Assembly (NCBI GenBank): GCA_026874595.1
Contig: CM049321.1
Coordinates: 1,488,479-1,552,478 of the forward strand
Direction of reading: 5' to 3'
DNA length: 64,000 nt
Source: Sipunculus nudus
Lineage: Eukaryota > Annelida > Sipuncula > Golfingiida > Sipunculidae
Below are positions 59,701 through 64,000 of the stretch, in pieces. The position numbers were made by a program, and so were the translations under genes. A model generated the notes under the pieces. It was not told the origin of the DNA. It searched no databases and saw only the letters and a program-made list of their open reading frames with translations. The first letter of the stretch is position 1; each line of letters opens with the position of its first letter.

Positions 59701-62399
59701 AATAACGTTTACTGTTAAACTTTATGGCCATTTAGTACTGCTGCTTAAATGATTCTACAAAGACACATCAGAATTATTTTTTGTGTGTTTAATTTCAGTC
59801 CTGTCACCAAAGCAACAAGTCCTGCTCAGAGCACCAAAGGTCCAGAGGGTCCAAGTGCTCCACATACGCCCTCTGGTGAGAAGCAGGAGAAAGACCGAGA
59901 GGAACTCGGCACACCCACCAGCTCTGCAGGAGCACCTGTTGCCAAGCAACCTGAAAGACCAAGGTCAGTAGTTAATGAGAGGAATAGTAGAAGTATTGTT
60001 CATAATTTTAATTGATTTAATAGCATTACCTTTTGCATAAAAGATAACAAAGGTGGCCTTTTTGATAAATTAAAAAAAATATTCACTGTTATAATTTCCT
60101 TTGTTCAGGAGTGAGGTTATACAAAAATGATTGTTGTACTGATTTGGAGCTCCAATTTTCTAGGATCTATTTATTTAAATGTTGCTCAGTAATTTATGCT
60201 ATGTGGCACAGATTCCTTAGAGAATTCTAAAAGTTATAGAAAATAGACAAGACTTTGTGTTGATCATATAAATCAATTTAAGAAGTGGAGCAAATTTTAA
60301 AAAAAAATGTTGTGCAAGCTTTCATTATTCCATGAATTGTGTCTCTACCTATATAAAAAAAATTTGCCTGCTGGCACCATTATTTTGTTCTTCCAGTCCG
60401 TTAAAGAGTAAAATGTGTGTATGGCCTAGTGGGATTATTTTCATTTATCATTTTTAGTACTCCTCCACCAAGAAAGGATGCATTTGAAGAGTTCAAGAAA
60501 GAAATGGGCAGCGAAATCACCCGGATACTCCAGGAAAACAAAGGTCAGTCAGGGTCGTGGACATTTTTATAAAGTACAGTGCTTTAAAGAATAGTGGATC
60601 CCCACAATAACAACCCCCTTGGGTACTGTCCAAAGTGAATGTAATTAAGATGTGGTCATATTTGTGAAATTCTGAGCTACTAGATCATATATTTGGGACC
60701 AAGAAAATGGTTGTAATTGTGGGTTGGTTGCCTTTGTGAGATGGTCGCAAGGCAGGGTCCCACTGTATGTACTCTTATTTAAGAAAAGTATCCCAGCAGG
60801 ATTAAGGTAAGATCCAACTTAAGTTTTAATCAGAATTTATATAAAGCACTATCTGAACAATAAAGGCAAGCAAGTGCTAATCACTTTTCTATCTACTTTG
60901 GCTGAAACTCCTTTCTAAAGGAAATATATATTTTACCAGCAAGCATTAATTCCTAAATTGCTGTTTTTTATCCACTTTGAATGAACATTTTTTTCTTGCC
61001 CCATAACATATTTTATTGATGCTTATGACAATTTTTATAACAGACACTTCAGGTGTTCTGAAGGTGCCCTAGCTGTTACCAGTTTTCCTACCATCATAAT
61101 GTAACATCGCTTCTTGCCCAGGGTGCAGATAATGTAGGTTTGATTATTTTTTACTTTCATTTACCTGATGATCTGTTTAAATATTTGTCTGGTATATACT
61201 GTGTCATTTTGTTGTTTTCACAGATATCACTGCTTCCAAAAAGAAAAGTTATTCCAACCTGGCAAAACAAATCAACTACACTGCCAGTGAAATTAAAAAA
61301 ACTCGATCAAAACTGGACCAGATGCGTCAAGAACGAGAAGCTGAAGGTGGGTCGTTATGTCCGTAACACAGTTTAAAGACGACTGTATCCCACATCATCT
61401 GGAACTGCCCTTAAATTTATGATATCTGATGATATTATTGTATATTTGTGGCAGTGGAATATTTTCAGTGTGAGGATATTTTTCACATTATAAGTAAGAC
61501 TAGATTATTTGGTCCTTATGGTATCTAAAATAAGTAACCAAAAAAGAAATATAAATCTGTAGTTGTGCATATTGCACAGTACTATTTGAAGTTGTGTTTT
61601 CTAAATTATGGTTCATTGGTTAGAGCATTGATGGATTATGAGTCCCCTATCAGGTAGTGCAAGACATTCCAGTCACCCCTCCATCACTTTAGTGGACTAA
61701 CCCACAACACCCGTAAGAGAAAATAGGCTGCCCTATTGGAGCAGCCAGTCAGAACCCTTTCAGGCTCCATGGACCATGGGTAGGATGTGGAATAGAACAA
61801 GTTTCCAGCAATGGACTTAGGGTTGGCAACAGCCTCTCCCGCTGTGGTAGGCCCCAACCCTATGGCATGTAGGCAAGTCACTTAGTTAAGCTAAAGTCCC
61901 AGTGTTATAAAGACCATTAGGATGTTTAGCATTGGTTAAGCTTAGTAGTCACAGTGACACGATTTCCTTTGCAAAAGTGCTTCCCCAATCACTGGCAGTA
62001 TGATCAGATTCAGCTGAATACATTTAATACCAATCAAACCAGGACAAAACATTAGGCCATTCTGGTGATTTAAAACTAAATTGTTGTTTTGGTTTATGTT
62101 TAATGTGGGAGAAATCCTTCTCTAGAATAGGGCTTGTTTACAAAAAGATGATGTGGCTATATACATTTAGTGAATTCAATGCTGTAATAAGATACATTAA
62201 TTATCCCGATTGTTTGTAGGTCAGATGTACAATGACGACGGAGACCTCATCATCAGTGAGGAGGAATACCTGGAGATCAAGCGGCTGAAGGACCTGCAGC
62301 GGACATACCAGACAGACTACGAGGAACTGAAGGGGCTGAAGAGTGAAGTACAGTACTGTCAGAAGCTGGTGGACCAGTGTAGACAGAGGCTGGTACAAG
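47630..62399 (+). CDS. KIF9: Kinesin-like protein KIF9 (kinesin-9), 3' end beyond window
   Basis: Join of sixteen coding exons: 47630-47725, 48313-48478, 49823-49976, 51625-51808, 52257-52340, 53556-53648, 54195-54407, 54946-55023, 55776-55844, 57812-57916, 58149-58204, 58873-59130, 59799-59963, 60458-60543, 61224-61346 and 62220-62399. All introns are GT-AG and phases agree throughout, giving 703 codons plus one base. The motor domain occupies residues ~7-345: P-loop GQTGAGKT 94-101, switch I NAQSSRSH 213-220, switch II DLAGSE 248-253, INKSL 271-275 and VPFRQTKLT 293-301. Neck and coiled-coil segments (~357-450) and a charged Pro/Ser-rich linker (~505-580) follow, then a second coiled coil (~580-703) ending in the family-typical EVQYCQKLVDQCRQRL. 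Kinesin-9 motors act in motile cilia and flagella (axonemal central apparatus/doublets) and at spindles. About 90 C-terminal residues expected from vertebrate KIF9 are missing beyond the last donor. Confidence 0.97.
48313..48478 (+). CDS. KIF9: KIF9 coding exon 2
   Basis: Residues 33-88 (phase 0 in, phase 1 out), donor GTATGT. Encodes the GVVNNQ..DWSFKLDG segment typical of KIF9 and runs up to the glycine before the P-loop strand. Confidence 0.96.
49121..49205 (+). repeat. Solo end of the 16252-type MITE in KIF9 intron 3
   Basis: TA|CTGTGGTTGGCTTTATATTC then 'ttcgcgagggtt', matching the terminus of the 16252-16690 element. No partner end was found downstream. Confidence 0.6.
49569..49752. 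mobile_element. Degraded pogo/Tigger-like MITE in KIF9 intron 3
   Basis: Left end CAGTAGAACCTCTATATTAT, preceded by TA. The right end read in reverse (CAGAAATACCTATATAACAT) is a diverged inverted copy. The right TA is not intact. Confidence 0.45.
49823..49976 (+). CDS. KIF9: KIF9 coding exon 3 (P-loop)
   Basis: Residues 88-139, ATP-binding GQTGAGKT followed by MTGATENYKHRGIIPRA. Donor GTATAT, phase 2 out. Confidence 0.97.
50508..51534. repeat. Inverted repeat pair, ~38 bp, in KIF9 intron 4 region
   Basis: 50508-50547 ('gaccaaggagtttataacaa' then 'atggagttccaactc') is repeated in inverse at about 51496-51534. The interval is noncoding. These could be ends of an unrecognised element or a foldback; no target duplication was identified. 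Confidence 0.7.
51424..51580 (+). repeat. Direct repeat ~38 bp, spaced 118 bp
   Basis: 'atagggttaatgggcttatc' plus 'at..cttagttgcaatta' occurs at 51424-51462 and, with few changes, at 51542-51580, just outside the inverted repeat arm. It lies close upstream of the acceptor of the switch-proximal exon at 51625. Confidence 0.8.
51625..51808 (+). CDS. KIF9: KIF9 coding exon 4
   Basis: Residues 139-200: the SYLEIYNES..DLLS motor element, then the KIF9-type VVEDEHGVYVKGL strand. Donor GTTAGC is the weakest of the set; it is bordered by a G that permits only this in-frame join. Confidence 0.96.
52257..52340 (+). CDS. KIF9: KIF9 coding exon 5 (switch I)
   Basis: Residues 201-228, GETNR followed by NAQSSRSH and CIFTIYIE. 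The 3' end of the exon and its donor (TATTGAG|GTAAGT) are duplicated into a tandem array immediately downstream. Confidence 0.97.
52330..52605 (+). repeat. Tandem array of exon-5 donor region (~31-bp unit, ~9 copies)
   Basis: Units follow the pattern 'ttcacagtctatattgaggt' + 'aagtgtactta', with variants. The first unit is the real end of KIF9 coding exon 5 and its donor. Several later units retain both an acceptor-like ttcacag and a donor-like GAG|GTAAGT, GTTAGT or GGTGAGT. Confidence 0.92.
53556..53648 (+). CDS. KIF9: KIF9 coding exon 6 (switch II)
   Basis: Residues 229-259 with DLAGSERLGK, phase 0 on both sides, donor GTAAGA. Confidence 0.97.
54195..54407 (+). CDS. KIF9: KIF9 coding exon 7
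   Basis: Residues 260-330: YINKSLSFLEQ, the microtubule-binding HVPFRQTKLT and LKDSIGG segments. Phase 0 on both sides. Confidence 0.97.
54946..55023 (+). CDS. KIF9: KIF9 coding exon 8 (motor end)
   Basis: Residues 331-356, STLRFATRM motor terminus and the EPAVNEHYD neck entry. Donor GTAAGT. Confidence 0.96.
55776..55844 (+). CDS. KIF9: KIF9 coding exon 9
   Basis: Residues 357-379, a heptad-rich segment (MVKLLEKEIKALKHELAMHD) that starts the neck coiled coil. Phase 0 on both sides. Confidence 0.95.
57160..57747. mobile_element. Diverged member of the 16252-type MITE family, KIF9 intron 9
   Basis: The left part 'ttgactttttgtttatgagg' + 'gttttaatttca' matches the left end of 16252-16690. The right end 'gaagccagccactg' is followed by TA. 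Termini are diverged, suggesting an older copy. Confidence 0.5.
57812..57916 (+). CDS. KIF9: KIF9 coding exon 10
   Basis: Residues 380-414, TNRSHITYDPLSEQQ through GDLNEID, a block well conserved in kinesin-9A proteins. Phase 0. Confidence 0.95.
58149..58204 (+). CDS. KIF9: KIF9 coding exon 11
   Basis: Residues 415-433, IINIRQIQGVYEAFKG, donor GTGAGT, phase 2 out, so a leucine codon is split across the junction. Confidence 0.93.
58873..59130 (+). CDS. KIF9: KIF9 coding exon 12
   Basis: Residues 433-519: RERYALIDKTN, GELVGEADGASFGVG (matching the vertebrate VGEPEGQNFGLG region) and a basic KKKEYKRGKSKDKDR stretch. Phase 2 in and out, donor GTAAAT. Confidence 0.94.
59260..59550. mobile_element. 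pogo/Tigger-like MITE in KIF9 intron 12
   Basis: Inverted termini CAGTGGAGCACCATTAATCC (left) and CAGTGGAGCGCTGTTTATCC (from the right), followed by aAACACC-like sequence on both sides. Perfect TA duplications flank it (59258-59259, 59551-59552). 291 bp, noncoding. Confidence 0.85.
59799..59963 (+). CDS. KIF9: KIF9 coding exon 13 (low-complexity linker)
   Basis: Residues 519-574, rich in Pro, Ser, Thr, Glu and Lys, probably disordered. Poorly conserved in the family, but open and in matching phase. Donor GTCAGT. Confidence 0.88.
60458..60543 (+). CDS. KIF9: KIF9 coding exon 14
   Basis: Residues 574-603, TPPPRKDAFEEFKKEMGSEI, matching the vertebrate TPPSKPVAFEEFKNEQGSEI block. Phase 2 in, phase 1 out. 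Confidence 0.95.
60594..60765. mobile_element. Small TA-flanked MITE in KIF9 intron 14
   Basis: The right end reads (in reverse) CAGTGGGACCCTGCC; the left end GTGGATCCCCACA is a degraded counterpart. TA flanks both ends. 172 bp. Confidence 0.5.
61224..61346 (+). CDS. KIF9: KIF9 coding exon 15
   Basis: Residues 603-644, coiled-coil rich in Lys and Gln ending MRQEREAEG. Donor GTGGGT, phase 1 on both sides. Confidence 0.94.
62220..62399 (+). CDS. KIF9: KIF9 coding exon 16, last visible
   Basis: Residues 644-703: IISEEEYLEIKRLKDL through EVQYCQKLVDQCRQRL, the most conserved part of the KIF9 tail. Donor GTGAGC, phase 1 out. No further exon was found before 64000. Confidence 0.96.
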
Positions 62400-62550
62400 G
62401 TGAGCGGGTACACACTACACACATATACTCAGTCTACACTTACATATATACACCCCTCCTTCACTGTTATAAGTGAACTAACCCATTGATACCTCTTTGA
62501 TAAATTAGGCTGTCCTAGAGGTCAGGGTAGGGGAGATATCACTTGTCCGC

Positions 62551-62562
62551 TGGGGGGGGGGG
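62551..62562 (+). repeat. Poly-G tract in KIF9 last visible intron
   Basis: About 12 consecutive G; length is probably variable. Confidence 0.9.
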
Positions 62563-62975
62563 GGATAGGGTAAGGAAATTGGTTCTTGTCTAGCCACAAC
62601 AAGCCTTAACACCATAGCACAATAGCATTGGACATAAGTCACTTGATAATTTGCCCCCAGTATGTCTCAGATGAAGAAGCCTCAGATGAATCATTAACTG
62701 AAGGACATTAGTTTCTATCTATGGCCTTTAATTTAGGTTATTTGGTTTAGTGTATTTAATTATGGAGTTTAGCTGAAGGACTGGTAGATAAGTATGTTTC
62801 GGCATAAATGATAAAATTTATTCCAAATTCAGACAGATCTTTCATCCATTTTCATGGTGAAGTAAAAGTAAATTTCTCTGATATACTGTTGTATATGTAT
62901 GAGAATTCCTACACTTATATGTTCAGTGGAAGCCTCCTAATATTAGATTTTATTGATCCTACTGTGCTACCTTCA

Positions 62976-64000
62976 TGCAAAAATGATCACAGTTTTAAAG
63001 TCTCTGGTGTCCCTGTTGTGCAAAATGATCACAGTTTTTAAAGTTCTCTGGTGTCCCTGAGGGCAAAAATGATCAAAGTTTTAAAGTTCTCTGGTGTCCC
63101 TGAGTGTTGTGCTAAAATGATCACAGTTTTAAAGTTCTCTGGTGTCCCTGCTGTGCAAAAATGATCACAGCTTTAAAGTACTCTGGTGTCCCTGCTGTGC
63201 TGAAATGATCACAGTTTTAAAGTGTCTGGTTTCCCTGCTGTGCAGAAATGATCACAGTTTTAAAGTTCTCTGGTTACCCTGCTGTGCCAAAACGATCACA
63301 GTTTTAAAGTTCTCTGGTGTCCCTGCTGTGCAAAAATGATCACAGTTTTAAAGTTCTCTGGTGTCCCTGAGTGTTGTGCTAAAATGATCACAGTTTTAAA
63401 GTTCTCTGGTGTCCCTGCTGTGCAAAAATGATCACAGCTTTAAAGTACTCTGGTGTCCCTGCTGTGCTAAAATGATCACAGCTTTAAAGTTCTCTGGTGT
63501 CCCTGCTGTGCAGAAATGATCACAGTTTTAAAGTGTCTGGTTTCCCTGCTGTGCAAAAATGATCACAGTTTTAAAGTTCTCTGGTTACCCTGCTGTGCCA
63601 AAACGATCACAGTTTTAAAGTTCTCTGGTGTCCCTGCTGTGCTAAAATGATCACAGCTTTAAAGTTCTCTGGTGTCCCTGCTGTGCAGAAATGATCACAG
63701 TTTTAAAGTGTCTGGTTTCCCTGCTGTGCAAAAATGATCACAGTTTTAAAGTTCTCTGGTTACCCTGCTGTGCAAAATGATCACAGTTTTTAAAGTTCTC
63801 TGGTGTCCCTGAGGGCAAAAATGATCACAGTTTTAAAGTTCTCTGGTGTCCCTGAGTGTTGTGCTAAAATGATCACAGTTTTAAAGTTCTCTGGTGTCCC
63901 TGCTGTGCAAAAATGATCACAGCTTTAAAGTACTCTGGTGTCCCTGCTGTGCTAAAATGATCACAGCTTTAAAGTTCTCTGGTGTCCCTGCTGTGCAGAA
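62976..64000 (+). repeat. Minisatellite, ~43-bp unit, at least 23 copies, runs off window
   Basis: Units of 'aaaatgatcacagtttt' + 'aaagttctctggtgtccctgc' + 'tgtgc', with variants (gagggc, gagtgttgtgct, ttaccctgctgtgcc). Variant order recurs, for example a matching block at ~63025 and ~63776, indicating higher-order duplication. Open frames through it are by-products of the repetition. It lies after the last visible KIF9 donor, so it is probably intronic. Confidence 0.97.

Noticed and set aside
61612-61690. A-box-like 'tggttagagcattg' suggesting another SINE head
   Set aside because: No acceptable B box at the expected distance.
63142-63339. Repetitive protein-like frame through the 43-bp minisatellite
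   Set aside because: A frame open by chance across near-identical repeat units, with no start context or splice signals, and in the position of a KIF9 intron.
62976-64000. CRISPR-like repeat/spacer look
   Set aside because: Units are contiguous near-identical copies with no unique spacers, in a eukaryotic genome.

Overview
This is an AT-rich, intron-rich, repeat-dense animal nuclear sequence. GT-AG introns of hundreds to thousands of bases, a kinesin-9 gene, tRNA-derived SINE heads, tetranucleotide-tailed 'pearl'-like elements and arrays built on TGACCTTGA motifs suggest a marine lophotrochozoan, most likely a mollusc and plausibly a bivalve. This placement is an inference from repeat style and gene content; no species marker was seen.

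Protein-coding content is small. (1) An uninterrupted alpha-arrestin (ARRDC-like) reading frame lies at 12199-13560 (+). (2) A kinesin-9 family motor gene, KIF9, covers 44.9-62.4 kb (+). Sixteen coding exons were traced with consistent splice phases, giving 703 codons that include the whole motor domain and most of the tail; the last exon(s) lie beyond the window. (3) The first exon(s) of an unidentified gene sit head-to-head with KIF9 on the minus strand (44.7 kb and 44.3 kb). The interval between them holds an NRF1-like site abutting an RFX X-box-like site, as expected for a cilia gene promoter.

The rest is mostly mobile and tandem DNA. At 0-3.8 kb are two foldback elements in head-to-head contact, and a relative lies at 29.9-31.6 kb. 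At 6.9-11 kb is a ~145-bp tandem array interrupted by a 2.65-kb element with palindromic termini; three more full-length relatives lie at 20.6-23.1, 26.6-29.2 and 33.6-35.4 kb. These look like non-autonomous Helentron-associated (HINE/pearl-like) elements. A ~3.7-kb TA-flanked inverted-repeat element (20.4-24.1 kb) hosts one of them as a nested insertion. A 1143-bp element with a perfect 8-bp target duplication (42.7-43.8 kb) carries a tRNA-like module and G-tract repeats. Several TA-flanked MITEs are scattered about, some inside KIF9 introns. The right edge is a >1-kb, ~43-bp-unit minisatellite within or beyond the last visible KIF9 intron.

Intergenic stretches at 3.8-6.8, 17.9-20.4, 24.1-26.6 and 35.4-42.7 kb show no gene I can support. 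I found no complete transposase or reverse transcriptase; a short LINE-type endonuclease remnant is the only TE protein trace.
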